From Gemmobacter caeruleus (lineage in GTDB: Bacteria > Pseudomonadota > Alphaproteobacteria > Rhodobacterales > Rhodobacteraceae), in NCBI RefSeq assembly GCF_008271655.1, contig NZ_VKKX01000051.1:1-64000 (forward strand): a stretch of DNA of 64,000 nt, written 5' to 3'. The position numbers were made by a program, and so were the translations under genes. The notes beneath the pieces are model-generated. The model saw nothing but the letters and a program-made list of their open reading frames with translations, did not search any database and was not told the origin of the DNA. Shown piece by piece: positions 14,882 through 24,470 of this stretch (positions within the stretch are counted from its first letter, which is position 1; every line of letters begins with the position of its first letter).

Positions 14882-17569
14882 ATGACCGTCACCGTCGGAC
14901 ACGACAGCAGCAAAACGAGAAAGACCCTGACCGCCGGCGGTCAGTCGGTTGCCTATTACTCGATCCCCGCCGCCGAAGCCGCCGGTCTGGGCGATTTCGC
15001 GAACCTGCCCGCCGCGCTGAAGGTGGTGCTGGAAAACATGCTGCGCTTCGAGGACGGCAAGACCGTCACCGTTGACGACATCAAGGCCTTCTCCGACTGG
15101 GGCAAGATGGGCGGCAAGAACCCGCGCGAGATCGCCTATCGCCCGGCCCGCGTGCTGATGCAGGATTTCACCGGCGTGCCGGCCGTGGTCGATCTGGCCG
15201 CGATGCGCGACGGCATCATCGGCCTGGGCGGCGACGCGCAGAAGATCAACCCGCTGAACCCGGTTGATCTGGTCATCGACCACTCGGTCATGATCGACGA
15301 ATTCGGCCATCCCCGCGCCTTCCAGATGAACGTGGACCGCGAATACGAACGCAACATGGAGCGTTACGTCTTCCTGAAATGGGGTCAGAAGGCGTTCAAC
15401 AATTTCCGCGTCGTGCCGCCCGGCACCGGCATCTGCCATCAGGTGAACCTGGAATATCTGGCGCAGACCGTCTGGACCGACAAGGACCAGAACGGTGACG
15501 AAGTGGCCTACCCGGATACGCTGGTCGGCACCGACAGCCACACGACCATGGTCAATGGCATGGCCGTTCTGGGCTGGGGCGTCGGCGGGATCGAGGCCGA
15601 GGCCGCGATGCTGGGCCAGCCGGTTTCGATGCTGATCCCCGAAGTCGTGGGCTTCAAGTTGACCGGCCAGATGGTCGAAGGCACCACCGCCACCGACCTC
15701 GTGCTGAAGGTCGTGCAGATGCTGCGCAAGCATGGCGTGGTGAACAAGTTCGTCGAATTCTACGGCGAGGGGCTGGATCACCTGCCGCTGGCCGACCGCG
15801 CGACCATCGCCAACATGGCCCCCGAATACGGCGCCACCTGCGGCTTCTTCCCGATCGACAATGAGACCCTGCGCTACATGCGCAACACCGGCCGCGAGGA
15901 AAGCCGCATCGCCCTGGTCGAAGCCTATGCCAAGGAAAACGGCATGTGGCGCGGCGCGGATTACAATCCGGTCTATACCTCGACGCTGGAACTCGACATG
16001 GGCAGCATCGTGCCGGCGATCTCGGGCCCGAAACGCCCGCAGGATTACCTGCCGCTGACCGATGCCAAATCCGGCTTCGCCAAGGAAATGGAAGCCAGCT
16101 TCAAGCGTCCGATGGGCGTCGAGGTCGCGGTGGACGGGCAGGATTACAAACTGTCCTCGGGCAAGGTCGTGATCGCCGCCATCACCTCCTGCACCAACAC
16201 GTCGAACCCCTATGTGCTGATCGGCGCCGGGCTTGTGGCACGCAAGGCGCGCGCCCTGGGCCTGACCCGCAAGCCCTGGGTGAAGACCTCGCTCGCCCCC
16301 GGGTCGCAGGTCGTGTCGGAATACCTCAATGCCGCCGGCCTTCAGGAAGATCTCGACTATGTCGGCTTCAACCTGGCGGGCTATGGCTGCACCACCTGCA
16401 TCGGCAATTCCGGCCCGCTGCAACCCGAGATCTCCAAGGCCATTGCCGAGGGCGATCTGGTCGCGACCGCTGTCCTGTCGGGCAACCGCAACTTCGAGGG
16501 CCGTATCTCCCCCGACGTGCGCGCCAACTACCTGGCCTCGCCGCCGCTCTGCGTGGCCTATGCCATCGCCGGCGACATGAATATCGACATCACGTCGGAG
16601 CCGATCGGCACGTCGAAAGACGGCAAGCCGGTCTATCTCAAGGACATCTGGCCGACCAACAAGGAAATCGCCGATATCGTGCATCAGGTCGTGACGCGCG
16701 AGGCGTTCCAGGCCAAATATGCCGATGTCTTCAAGGGCGACGAAAAGTGGCAGGCGGTGAAGGTCACCGAGCGCGAGACCTATGACTGGCCCGCCTCCTC
16801 GACCTATATCCAGAACCCGCCCTATTTCCAGGGCATGTCCAAGACCCCGGGCGTGATCAAGAACATCTCTGGCGCCCGCGTTCTGGCGCTTCTGGGCGAC
16901 ATGATCACCACCGACCACATCAGCCCCGCGGGTTCGTTCAAGGCCACCACCCCGGCCGGCAAATACCTGACCGACCGTCAGGTGCCGGTGTCGGAGTTCA
17001 ACTCCTACGGCGCGCGTCGCGGCAATCACGAAGTGATGATGCGCGGCACCTTCGCCAATATCCGCATCAAGAACGAGATGCTGGATGGCGTCGAGGGCGG
17101 CTATACCAAAGGGCCGGACGGGGCGCAGACCTCGATCTATGACGCCTCGATGGCCTATCAGGCCGAGGGCACCCCGCTGGTCATCTTTGGCGGCATCGAA
17201 TACGGCGCCGGCTCCTCGCGCGACTGGGCGGCCAAGGGCACCGCACTTCTGGGCGTCAAGGCCGTGATCGCGGAATCCTTCGAGCGGATCCACCGGTCGA
17301 ACCTCGTCGGCATGGGCGTGATCCCCTTCGAGTTCACCAATGGCGACACCCGCAAGTCGCTGGGCCTGACCGGCAATGAGGTCGTGTCGATCGGCGGGCT
17401 GGAAGGCGATCTGAAGCCGCTCTCGCTGGTGCCCTGCACCATCCGCTACGCCGATGGCAGCGAAAAGACGATCCAGATCAAGTGCCGCATCGATACCGCG
17501 ATCGAGATCGAATATGTCGAGAATGGCGGCGTGCTGCATTACGTCCTGCGCAACCTCGCGCAGGGCTGA
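14882..17569 (+). CDS. acnA: aconitate hydratase A
   Basis: Aconitase interconverts citrate and isocitrate in the TCA cycle using a [4Fe-4S] cluster. The 895-aa product matches the AcnA/IRP1 type in length and order: DTLVGTDSHTTMVNGMAVLG near residue 210, cluster ligands in ITSCTNTSNPYV and GYGCTTCIGNSGPL, and the C-terminal swivel domain with YGAGSSRDWAAKGTALLGVK. ATG 14882 follows an AGGAGG site, and residues upstream in the same frame are not conserved. It is monocistronic with a strong terminator. A direct repeat in its promoter suggests dedicated control. Confidence 0.97.
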   Translation: MTVTVGHDSSKTRKTLTAGGQSVAYYSIPAAEAAGLGDFANLPAALKVVLENMLRFEDGKTVTVDDIKAFSDWGKMGGKNPREIAYRPARVLMQDFTGVPAVVDLAAMRDGIIGLGGDAQKINPLNPVDLVIDHSVMIDEFGHPRAFQMNVDREYERNMERYVFLKWGQKAFNNFRVVPPGTGICHQVNLEYLAQTVWTDKDQNGDEVAYPDTLVGTDSHTTMVNGMAVLGWGVGGIEAEAAMLGQPVSMLIPEVVGFKLTGQMVEGTTATDLVLKVVQMLRKHGVVNKFVEFYGEGLDHLPLADRATIANMAPEYGATCGFFPIDNETLRYMRNTGREESRIALVEAYAKENGMWRGADYNPVYTSTLELDMGSIVPAISGPKRPQDYLPLTDAKSGFAKEMEASFKRPMGVEVAVDGQDYKLSSGKVVIAAITSCTNTSNPYVLIGAGLVARKARALGLTRKPWVKTSLAPGSQVVSEYLNAAGLQEDLDYVGFNLAGYGCTTCIGNSGPLQPEISKAIAEGDLVATAVLSGNRNFEGRISPDVRANYLASPPLCVAYAIAGDMNIDITSEPIGTSKDGKPVYLKDIWPTNKEIADIVHQVVTREAFQAKYADVFKGDEKWQAVKVTERETYDWPASSTYIQNPPYFQGMSKTPGVIKNISGARVLALLGDMITTDHISPAGSFKATTPAGKYLTDRQVPVSEFNSYGARRGNHEVMMRGTFANIRIKNEMLDGVEGGYTKGPDGAQTSIYDASMAYQAEGTPLVIFGGIEYGAGSSRDWAAKGTALLGVKAVIAESFERIHRSNLVGMGVIPFEFTNGDTRKSLGLTGNEVVSIGGLEGDLKPLSLVPCTIRYADGSEKTIQIKCRIDTAIEIEYVENGGVLHYVLRNLAQG

Positions 17570-17586
17570 TCAGCCCCCAGACAAGC

Positions 17587-17617
17587 AAAAGGCCCCGGCG
17601 CAATCCGGGGCCTTTTT
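17587..17617 (+). terminator. intrinsic terminator of acnA
   Basis: AAAAGGCCCCGG (17587-17598) pairs with CCGGGGCCTTTT (17605-17616) around a 6-base loop, with the T run included. The A-rich left arm lets it act for the converging gene at 17629 as well. Confidence 0.9.
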
Positions 17618-17628
17618 TCATGGCGCGG

Positions 17629-18324
17629 TCAGTCCTGCACCGGCACCGTGAACTCGGCCTGAAAATCGGCGCCCCGGGTCGGCGCCGACAGGCGCAGCAC
17701 CCAGTAGCGCGCCACCGGCGGGGCATTGACGGCAATCCCCCGTTTGAACCCCGGCAGATGCACCGAGGCGCGCAAGCTCGCACCCGGCCGGCTGCGGCTT
17801 TGCGGCTTTGGCCCGACAGAGCCGGGCAAGGTGAAATCAAAGGCCACCGCCCGGGTCGGCCCGTCCCCCGCCGCGACGGTCTGGCTGCGTGACCAGACCG
17901 GAAAGCTGTCGCGCGCCGTTCTGCCGCCATCGCTGTCGGAATCGCCGCTTTCATGCAGGTCGAAACAGGTCAGCGTCACCGTCCAGTCGCCCTCCACAGC
18001 AACCGGGCGGCCCAGCCGCACCTCACCGCGCAAGGCCCCGCCCATCGGCGCCGGGCTCTGCCCCGCAAGATGCAGGTCCGCCGTGCCAAAGCGTCGCGCG
18101 CGCAGGAACCAGCGCAGCGCCTTGCCCGCCTGATACAGCGCGACGCCGATCAGCAGCCCTTCCAGCAGGACCAGCGGGTTGAAATCCGGGTGATCGAGGT
18201 CGAGGATCCACGGCCAGGACAATTTCCAGCCCAGCCATCCCGCCCCGCCCGCCGCCAGCACCGCGATAAAGGCAGATTCCATCGCCTTGTCCGCCGGGCG
18301 GAAGCTGTCGTGATAGGCCCCCAT
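17629..18324 (-). CDS. membrane-anchored hypothetical protein
   Basis: A 231-aa product of unknown family. Two hydrophobic segments occur near residues 16-38 (SAFIAVLAAGGAGWLGWKLS) and 48-68 (PLVLLEGLLIGVALYQAGKA), followed by a beta-rich soluble domain of about 150 residues (GEVRLGRPVAVEGDWTVTLT, AVAFDFTLPG, YWVLRLSAP). The domain architecture resembles other two-helix envelope proteins with an Ig- or arrestin-like C-terminus, but I cannot name it. Start ATG 18322-18324 is preceded by a G-rich stretch. It is divergent from a 46-aa gene. Confidence 0.7.
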   Translation of the reverse strand: MGAYHDSFRPADKAMESAFIAVLAAGGAGWLGWKLSWPWILDLDHPDFNPLVLLEGLLIGVALYQAGKALRWFLRARRFGTADLHLAGQSPAPMGGALRGEVRLGRPVAVEGDWTVTLTCFDLHESGDSDSDGGRTARDSFPVWSRSQTVAAGDGPTRAVAFDFTLPGSVGPKPQSRSRPGASLRASVHLPGFKRGIAVNAPPVARYWVLRLSAPTRGADFQAEFTVPVQD

Positions 18325-18457
18325 CGCGTGCCCCCATCCTGTCGAGATGGATCAATCTCTCATGCCGGTGCGGGGCGAGGCAAGACGCTGCCGTGTTCCC
18401 GTTAAGTTCCCGTTCATGGGAATCACGCAAGGTGAATGGGAACAAAAGGAGATCGAG

Positions 18458-18598
18458 ATGCCGACCGCCCTGCCCCATATCCCCGATCAGCGCAGCCTGG
18501 ACCAGCGACCGCGCCCCCTGCCGCGGGTCACACTCTGGCCCGGCCCGGTCGAGGCGGCGCTGATCGTTGCGGTCGGTCTGCTTTACCTCTGGGTCTGA
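18458..18598 (+). CDS. 46-aa single-helix membrane protein
   Basis: ATG 18458 follows a strong Shine-Dalgarno (AAAGGAG, 18445-18451). The peptide has a charged N-terminal half (PDQRSLDQRPRPLPRV) and one C-terminal hydrophobic segment, VEAALIVAVGLLYLWV. It lies divergently from the 17629-18324 gene and its last 16 bases overlap the 3' end of ccmG on the other strand. No family recognised. It may be a small accessory of cytochrome maturation or unrelated. Confidence 0.55.
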   Translation: MPTALPHIPDQRSLDQRPRPLPRVTLWPGPVEAALIVAVGLLYLWV

Positions 18599-19146
18599 GC
18601 CAGGGCTTCGGCCAGCGCGGGCTTGAAGCGCCGTTCGTAATCGGTGCCGACCAGCGGGCCGATGAACTTGAACAGGATCGTGCCGTCGCCACCGATGATG
18701 AAGGTCTCTGGCGGGTTGGTGACACCCCATTCCACCCGGTTGCGGCCCTTGGGGTCGGTCGCGATGGCAAAGAAGGGGTTGCCCTCCTCGGTCAGGTATT
18801 TCAGCGCGTCATCGTCGCGATCCATCATGTTGAGCCCGGCCACCCGCACCCCATCGGCCGCCATCTGCTTCAGCACCGGATGTTCGGCGCGGCAGGGCGG
18901 GCACCAGCTGGCCCAGAAATTGACCACGGTGACCTGACCACTGCGCAGATCCTCCGGCTTCAACAGTGGAATACCGGCGAGCCCGGTTTCCGGCAATACC
19001 GGCGCCGGACGCCCGATGAAGGTCGAGGGCAGTTCCTGATTGGATTCCGGGCTGCCTGCCAGTTGCAGCAGCTTGGGCAGCGCAATGGCCCCCAGAAACA
19101 GCGCGATCACCGCCAGCGGCACAAAGAACAGAAGGCGCCCGCTCAT
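18583..19146 (-). CDS. ccmG: cytochrome c biogenesis thiol:disulfide oxidoreductase CcmG/DsbE
   Basis: This periplasmic thioredoxin-like protein, tethered by an N-terminal helix (~5-28), keeps apocytochrome c and CcmH thiols reduced for heme attachment. The 187-aa product has the active site WCPPC (81-85) in VVNFWASWCPPCRAEHP, the family insertion DRDDDALKYL, and the conserved cis-Pro region GVTNPPETF. It ends the minus-strand ccmABCD-G block and overlaps ccmD by 4 bases. Its counterpart in Rhodobacter capsulatus is helX. Confidence 0.96.
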   Translation of the reverse strand: MSGRLLFFVPLAVIALFLGAIALPKLLQLAGSPESNQELPSTFIGRPAPVLPETGLAGIPLLKPEDLRSGQVTVVNFWASWCPPCRAEHPVLKQMAADGVRVAGLNMMDRDDDALKYLTEEGNPFFAIATDPKGRNRVEWGVTNPPETFIIGGDGTILFKFIGPLVGTDYERRFKPALAEALAQTQR

Positions 19147-19307
19147 GCCCGTTTCCCCTTTGCCAACCGCGCCTCGGCCGCCGTCAGCGCCCGTTTCACC
19201 CGGGCATACCGCCAGACCGACAGCGCCACCAACCCGCCGATCAGCCCAAGCGACACGGCATAGGAGGACAGCACCGCAAAGGCATATTTCCCCAGTTCGG
19301 GCATCAT
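19143..19307 (-). CDS. ccmD: heme exporter protein D (CcmD)
   Basis: A 54-aa single-helix membrane protein (GKYAFAVLSSYAVSLGLIGG with a charged tail KRALTAAEARLAKGKRA). CcmD helps release holo-CcmE from the CcmABC complex. Two tandem ATG codons (19307, 19304) overlap the ccmC stop, and its own stop overlaps the ccmG start, so the run is translationally coupled. Identification rests on size, topology and position between ccmC and ccmG. Confidence 0.9.
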   Translation of the reverse strand: MMPELGKYAFAVLSSYAVSLGLIGGLVALSVWRYARVKRALTAAEARLAKGKRA

Positions 19308-20035
19308 TCGAATTTCTCCCGCGCCTCGATCACCGCAAGGCGGCGCAGGCGAATTTCGGTCACGGTGCGCAGCAGGACCAGCGCCACGAACATCAGCACC
19401 ACCCCCGCCAGACAAAAGATCAGCGGCCAGTAATAGGCGGGGTCGAGCGGGTCTTTCTCGCCCACTTTCATGATGGTCGAATCCTGATGCAGCCCCTGGT
19501 TCCAGAACTTGACCGCATAGCGGCTCAGCACCGCGAAGACCGATCCGACCACGCAGAGGACGCCGGTCAGGTCGGCCGCGGTATCGGGGTTCTCCACCGC
19601 CTGCCAGAGCGCGATATAGCCCAGATAGAACAGGAACAGGATCAGGAACGAGGTCAGCCGCGGATCCCATTCCCACCAGGTGCCCCACATCGGTTGGCCC
19701 CAAAGCGCGCCGGTCACCAGCGCGACCAGGGTAAAGGTCATGCCCACCGGCGCCGCCGCCTTGGCCGCCAGCGCCGAGACATGGTGCCGCCGCACGATCC
19801 AGACCAGCGAGGCGACCAGCATCATGATCCAGGCATTCACCGCCATCATCGCGGCCGGCACATGCAGAAACAGAATTTTGACCGTGCTGCCCTGCTTGTA
19901 ATCCTCAGGCGTGAAGAAAAAGCCCCAGATCAGCCCGGCCAGCAGGCAGGCCCCGGCCAGCGGCACCACCACCGGCAGCACCCGCGCGGTGGTCTCGGTG
20001 AATTTCTTCGGATTGGCATATTCCCAGAGCGACAT
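19304..20035 (-). CDS. ccmC: heme exporter/chaperone CcmC
   Basis: CcmC is the six-helix membrane protein that loads heme onto CcmE. The 243-aa product carries the tryptophan-rich heme-handling loop GTWWEWDPRLTSF and the two flanking histidines, in ILFLHVPAAMM and FWNQGLHQDSTIMK. Length and helix spacing fit CcmC rather than the larger CcmF. It sits 41 bases after ccmB and overlaps ccmD. Equivalent to helC of R. capsulatus. Confidence 0.97.
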   Translation of the reverse strand: MSLWEYANPKKFTETTARVLPVVVPLAGACLLAGLIWGFFFTPEDYKQGSTVKILFLHVPAAMMAVNAWIMMLVASLVWIVRRHHVSALAAKAAAPVGMTFTLVALVTGALWGQPMWGTWWEWDPRLTSFLILFLFYLGYIALWQAVENPDTAADLTGVLCVVGSVFAVLSRYAVKFWNQGLHQDSTIMKVGEKDPLDPAYYWPLIFCLAGVVLMFVALVLLRTVTEIRLRRLAVIEAREKFE

Positions 20036-20076
20036 GGGCCCTCGTTAGATGTGTCGGGGCGGCGTGGTCAATGACC

Positions 20077-20733
20077 TCACCGCAGATTGATGCGCAGCGC
20101 AAGCGCCGAGGCAAAGGGCAGCAGCGCCGCCGCCCCCAGCGTGATGCCCGCCAGCAGCAGCAGCGGCACCTGCACCGCCATGCCCGCCGCGCCGCGTTTG
20201 ACCAGCTCGGCGCCGAAGATCAGTGTCGGCACATAAAGCGGCAGCACCAGCAGGCTGAGCAAGAGCCCGCCGCGCTTCAGCCCCACGGTCAGCGCCGCGC
20301 CAAAGGCGCCGATCGCCGACAGGCCGGGCGTGCCGAGGAGCAGCGAGACCACCAGCCAGCCATAGCCGGCCTCCGGCAGGTGCAGCAGCACCCCCAGCAC
20401 CGGCGCCGCGATGACTAGCGGCAGCCCCGTCACCAGCCAATGCGCCAGTGCCTTCACCGCCACCACCCCCTCCAGCGGGATCGGCGCGGTGGCCAGCAGA
20501 TCGAGCGAGCCATCCTCGAAATCCAGCGCGAAGATGCGGTCGAGGCTGAGCAGGCAGGCCAGCAGCGCCCCCACCCACAGGATGCCGGGCGCGATGCGCG
20601 CCAGCGTGCCGCCTTCGGGGCCGACGCCCAGCGGCACCAGCACCGCCACCAGCAGGAAAAATGCGAGCCCGAGGCCAAAGCCGCCCCCGGCGCGAAAGGC
20701 GATGCGCAGGTCGCGCAGCAGAAGGGCGATCAT
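20077..20733 (-). CDS. ccmB: heme exporter membrane subunit CcmB
   Basis: This is the six-helix permease subunit of the CcmAB ABC complex, which powers release of holo-CcmE. The 218-aa product begins [17 protein letters not shown] and contains [20 protein letters not shown], the conserved cytoplasmic segment of CcmB, followed by hydrophobic helices. Its ATG overlaps the ccmA stop (20730-20733). Confidence 0.96.
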   Translation of the reverse strand: MIALLLRDLRIAFRAGGGFGLGLAFFLLVAVLVPLGVGPEGGTLARIAPGILWVGALLACLLSLDRIFALDFEDGSLDLLATAPIPLEGVVAVKALAHWLVTGLPLVIAAPVLGVLLHLPEAGYGWLVVSLLLGTPGLSAIGAFGAALTVGLKRGGLLLSLLVLPLYVPTLIFGAELVKRGAAGMAVQVPLLLLAGITLGAAALLPFASALALRINLR

Positions 20734-21353
20734 GCAAAGGCCTCGTCAAAGCCCTGCGCGGCCTGCACCGCCCCCGTCGCCTTGAAGGGCGTGAGGTCCA
20801 GCAGGCCCGCCTCTGCCAGGCCAAGGTCGATATGGGTTGCCATCAGCGCGGCGCCGCCGCTGGCCAGATGCGCGCGCACCACCTCGGCGAAAAGTGCGAC
20901 CGACGCGGTGTCGAGGCTGACCGTCGGTTCATCCAGCAGCCAGAACGGCCGCCCCGAGACCAGCAGCCGCGCCAGCCCCAGCCGCCGCTTCTGCCCGGCC
21001 GACAGATTGGCGGCCCGGCGATCGGCCAGATCGGTGAGGTTCATCCGCGCCATCGCAGCCTCGACCCCGGCCATGCCATGCACCGCCGCCCAGAAGCCCA
21101 GATTCTCGGCCACGCTCAGCGTCGATTTCAGCCCGTCGGCATGGGCGGCATAGGCGATGCTTTCGGGCGGGGCAGAGATCGTGCCGCGCAGCGCCGGTTG
21201 CAGCCCGGCCAGTGTGCGCATCAGCGTGGTCTTGCCGATGCCGTTCGGCCCGCGCAGCACCAGCGCCTGCCCGGGCGCCAGCCGCAGGCTGACCCCCTCC
21301 AGCACGCAGATGCCGCCGCGCGCCACCGCCAGATCGGAAACGATGAACTCCAT
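20730..21353 (-). CDS. ccmA: heme exporter ATP-binding subunit CcmA
   Basis: The 207-aa ABC ATPase has Walker A GPNGIGKT (35-42), the signature [14 protein letters not shown] (from 117) and Walker B FWLLDEP (137-143). Length and neighbours (ccmB, ccmC) identify it as CcmA rather than a general ABC ATPase. It is the first gene of the ccm block, 62 bases after the Mth938-like gene, so the block may be read partly from the secDF transcript. Confidence 0.97.
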   Translation of the reverse strand: MEFIVSDLAVARGGICVLEGVSLRLAPGQALVLRGPNGIGKTTLMRTLAGLQPALRGTISAPPESIAYAAHADGLKSTLSVAENLGFWAAVHGMAGVEAAMARMNLTDLADRRAANLSAGQKRRLGLARLLVSGRPFWLLDEPTVSLDTASVALFAEVVRAHLASGGAALMATHIDLGLAEAGLLDLTPFKATGAVQAAQGFDEAFA

Positions 21354-21415
21354 GCCCTTCCCTAGCCGATCCGCCGGGCCGAGGCAAAGCCCGGCCCTGC
21401 GACAATGCGCGCCTG

Positions 21416-21769
21416 TCAGACCGGCAGCAGCGCGAGGGCGACGCGCCGCCCCTCGCTCAGCAGCACGTTATAGGTGCGGCAGGCGGCGGGCGAGGACATG
21501 ACCTCCACCCCGATGCCGGCCTGTTCCAGTCCGGCGCGCAGATCGGCCGGCGCATGGGCGATTTCGGCCCCCATACCCAGAAACAGCACATCCACATCGC
21601 CCGCCAGCGCCAGCAGCGCCGCCAGATCGTCCAGCCCGCCCCAGGGGCCGGCATCGCGCGGCGTGATGATCACCGGGCCGCGCAACACCTTGCCCCCGAT
21701 GCGGAAAAAGCCGGGGCCATAGCTTTCCACCGGCAGGGCCGCGCCATATTCGATCTCGGTCAGCCGCAT
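21416..21769 (-). CDS. Mth938-like domain protein (DUF498/NDUFAF3 family)
   Basis: A 117-aa protein of the Mth938/NDUFAF3 fold. Typical stretches are [48 protein letters not shown] and [20 protein letters not shown]. The mitochondrial relative is a complex I assembly factor; bacterial members have no fixed role but commonly sit next to secF in alphaproteobacteria. It is 15 bases after secF on the same strand. Confidence 0.9.
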   Translation of the reverse strand: MRLTEIEYGAALPVESYGPGFFRIGGKVLRGPVIITPRDAGPWGGLDDLAALLALAGDVDVLFLGMGAEIAHAPADLRAGLEQAGIGVEVMSSPAACRTYNVLLSEGRRVALALLPV

Positions 21770-21784
21770 CGCCCGCGTTCCCCG

Positions 21785-22765
21785 TCAGGCGTCGATATTG
21801 GCGAATTCGTGATCGCCCTTGGCGCGTTCCTTCCTGGTCTTCTCGGTGCGGTCGAGGCCCAGCATCAGCACGATGTTCTTGGCGACATAGAGCGTGGAAT
21901 AGGTGCCGATCACCACCCCGAACAGCATGGCGAAGACAAAGCCCCGGATCACGTCACCGCCAAAGATGATGAGCGCGGTCAGCGCGAGGAAGGTCGTCGT
22001 CGCCGTCATGATGGTGCGCGACAGCGTCTCGTTCGTGGTGAGGTTCATCAGGTCGCGTAGCGGCATCTGCTTGTATTTTTGCAGATTCTCGCGCAGCCGG
22101 TCGAAAATCACCACCGTATCGTTCACCGAATAGCCCAGGATCGTCAGCAGCGCCGCGACGATGGTCAGATCGAACTTGAGCTGAAAGATCGAGAACACCC
22201 CGACGGTGACCACAACGTCATGGATCAGCGCGGCCACGCAGCCCACGGCGAATTGCCATTCAAAGCGCAGCCAGACATAGATCCAGATCCCGGTCGAACC
22301 GGCAAAGACCGCCAGCAGCGCCTTCCAGATCAGTTCATTCGAAACTTTCGGCCCGACGCTTTCGACCGAGGGGAAGGTGATCGCCGGGTCCACGGCCAGA
22401 AGCGCGGCCTCCACCTGGGCGATGACCTCGGGGGTCACGGCCTCATAGCCCTCTTGCGGGGCGATGCGGAGCATGGCGACATGCTGATCGGGGCGGAACG
22501 AGGGGTCGAAGACTTCGGTGATCGAGACATCGCCCAAGCCGAGATCGGACAATGCACCGCGATATGCGCCGACATCCACGACCTGCGTGCTTTCGGTGCG
22601 GATCGTGGTGCCGCCCTTGAAGTCGATGCCGAAATTCAGCCCGATGAACAGCACCGACAGCAGCGAGAGGATCACCGCCGCCACCGACACCCCGAAGGTG
22701 ATGTATTGCCAGCGGAAGAAGTCGATCTTGGTTTCGGTCGGAACCAGTTTCAGACGAAAGGCCAT
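21785..22765 (-). CDS. secF: protein translocase subunit SecF
   Basis: SecF with SecD uses proton flow to pull preproteins across the membrane on the periplasmic side. The 326-aa product has the first helix (YITFGVSVAAVILSLLSVLF), the GIDFKGGTTI signature, and the C-terminal helix bundle with DTVVIFDRLREN and ALTALIIFGGDVIRGFVFAM. It begins 12 bases after secD, the usual order. Confidence 0.97.
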   Translation of the reverse strand: MAFRLKLVPTETKIDFFRWQYITFGVSVAAVILSLLSVLFIGLNFGIDFKGGTTIRTESTQVVDVGAYRGALSDLGLGDVSITEVFDPSFRPDQHVAMLRIAPQEGYEAVTPEVIAQVEAALLAVDPAITFPSVESVGPKVSNELIWKALLAVFAGSTGIWIYVWLRFEWQFAVGCVAALIHDVVVTVGVFSIFQLKFDLTIVAALLTILGYSVNDTVVIFDRLRENLQKYKQMPLRDLMNLTTNETLSRTIMTATTTFLALTALIIFGGDVIRGFVFAMLFGVVIGTYSTLYVAKNIVLMLGLDRTEKTRKERAKGDHEFANIDA

Positions 22766-22777
22766 GCTGCGCCCTCC

Positions 22778-24445
22778 TCAGACGATGATGGTCTTCGGGT
22801 GGCGCCACCCGATATAGAGCGCGACGATGGCCCGCGTCACATAGACGGCGGTGAACATCGAGGTCAGGATGCCGATCCCGGTCGTCACGGCAAAGCCGCG
22901 CACGGGGCCGGTGCCGACAAAGAACATGATGACCGCGGTCAAAAGCCCGGTGAGCTGCGAATCGACGATGGCCGACAGCGCCTTGCCAAAGCCCTCGTCG
23001 ATGGCCGCGCCGGGCGACCGGCCGGCCCGCAATTCCTCGCGGATGCGTTCATAGATCAGCACGTTGGCATCCACCGCCATGCCCATGGTCAGCACGATGC
23101 CGGCAATGCCCGGCAGGGTCAGCGTGGCGCCGAGGGTCGAGAGGATGGCGAAGATCATCGCGATGTTCACCGCCAGCGCCAGCACCGCGAAGGTGCCGAA
23201 CAGGCCGTAGCTTGCGATCATGTAGGCCGCGACCAGCGCGGTCGCCACCAGCGCCGCCACCTCGCCCGCCCGGATCGAATCCGCGCCCAGTTCGGGGCCG
23301 ATGGTGCGTTCCTCAAGGAAGGTCATCTCGGCCGGCAGGGCGCCTGCACGCAGCAGAACGGCCAGTTCGGTGCTTTCCTCGACGGTGAAGCTGCCGGTGA
23401 TGATGCCGCGCCCGCCGGGGATGTGGCTCTGGATCACCGGGGCAGAGATCACCTGATCGTCCAGCACGATGGCAAAGGGTTTGCCGATATTGTTGGCGGT
23501 ATAGTCGCCGAACTTGCGCGCACCGGTCGGGTCGAACTGGAATTCCACCGCCGGGCGGCCGTTCTGGTCGAAGGCGGGCTGCGCATTGGTCAGATCCTCG
23601 CCGGTGACGACCGGGGTCTTTTCCACCAGGTAATAGGTGTTCGGCTCGTCCATCGCCGGCAGCAGCATCTCGCGCGGGCCGGGGCGTGCGCCGGCATCGG
23701 CGGTGACGCGGGCCACCGGATGGAACGTCAGTTTGGCGGTGGTGCCGATCAGCGTCTTCAGTTCCGCCGCCGATCCGATGCCCGGCACCTGGATCAGGAT
23801 GCGATCCTCGCCCTGACGCTGGATCGTGGGTTCGCGCGTGCCGACCTCATCCACCCGGCGGCGAATGATCTCGAGGCTTTGCTGGATCGTGCGCTGGTCG
23901 GTGGCCACACGCTCGGCCTCCGACAGCTGCACGACGATCTCGCCATTGTCGGAACTGACCTCGATATCGTTGGAACCAAGCCCGGTCAGGCTGACCACGG
24001 GCGTGGCCAGCGTGCGCACCTTTTCCACCGCGGCCTGAAGCCCGGCAGGGTTGGAGATCGCCACCCGCAGCACCCCTTCGGGCGAGGGCTGGCGGCGCAC
24101 ATTGCCGACCTGGTCGCGCAGATCGCGCAGCGCATCGCGCACCTCGGGCCAGAGCGCGTCGATCCGCGCGGCATAGACATCGGCGACCTTCACCTCGGCC
24201 AGAAGATGCGCGCCGCCCCGCAGGTCGAGGCCAAGCGCCACGATGCCCGAGGGCGCCCAATCCGGCCATTGCGCCAGAGCGGCGGCCTGATCGGGCGTGG
24301 CGCTGCCGCCGGCCTTTTCGATCGCGGCAGCCGCGTCATTATGCTGCTCCACCCGGTCATAGAACAGGTTGGGCGCCGCAAAGGCGAGGCTGAGGGCCAC
24401 GATGGCCCAGACCAGAAGCGTCTTCCAGATCGGCGTGTCGGTCAT
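22778..24445 (-). CDS. secD: protein translocase subunit SecD
   Basis: The 555-aa partner of SecF, with a large periplasmic P1 domain between helices 1 and 2. Visible signatures are ALGLDLRGGAHLLAEV, IQVPGIGSAAELKTLIG, and the membrane part with MTFLEERTIGPELGADSI and DANVLIYERIREELRAG. The order yajC-secD-secF is conserved. The gap from yajC is 25 bases. Confidence 0.97.
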   Translation of the reverse strand: MTDTPIWKTLLVWAIVALSLAFAAPNLFYDRVEQHNDAAAAIEKAGGSATPDQAAALAQWPDWAPSGIVALGLDLRGGAHLLAEVKVADVYAARIDALWPEVRDALRDLRDQVGNVRRQPSPEGVLRVAISNPAGLQAAVEKVRTLATPVVSLTGLGSNDIEVSSDNGEIVVQLSEAERVATDQRTIQQSLEIIRRRVDEVGTREPTIQRQGEDRILIQVPGIGSAAELKTLIGTTAKLTFHPVARVTADAGARPGPREMLLPAMDEPNTYYLVEKTPVVTGEDLTNAQPAFDQNGRPAVEFQFDPTGARKFGDYTANNIGKPFAIVLDDQVISAPVIQSHIPGGRGIITGSFTVEESTELAVLLRAGALPAEMTFLEERTIGPELGADSIRAGEVAALVATALVAAYMIASYGLFGTFAVLALAVNIAMIFAILSTLGATLTLPGIAGIVLTMGMAVDANVLIYERIREELRAGRSPGAAIDEGFGKALSAIVDSQLTGLLTAVIMFFVGTGPVRGFAVTTGIGILTSMFTAVYVTRAIVALYIGWRHPKTIIV

Positions 24446-24470
24446 CGCGGATGTCCCGTAGGGCGGCGGA

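Noticed and set aside
14633-17539. 968-codon open frame antisense to acnA
   Set aside because: Codon-bias shadow in GC-rich DNA; His/Arg/Gly-rich with no domain, while the plus strand encodes complete AcnA.
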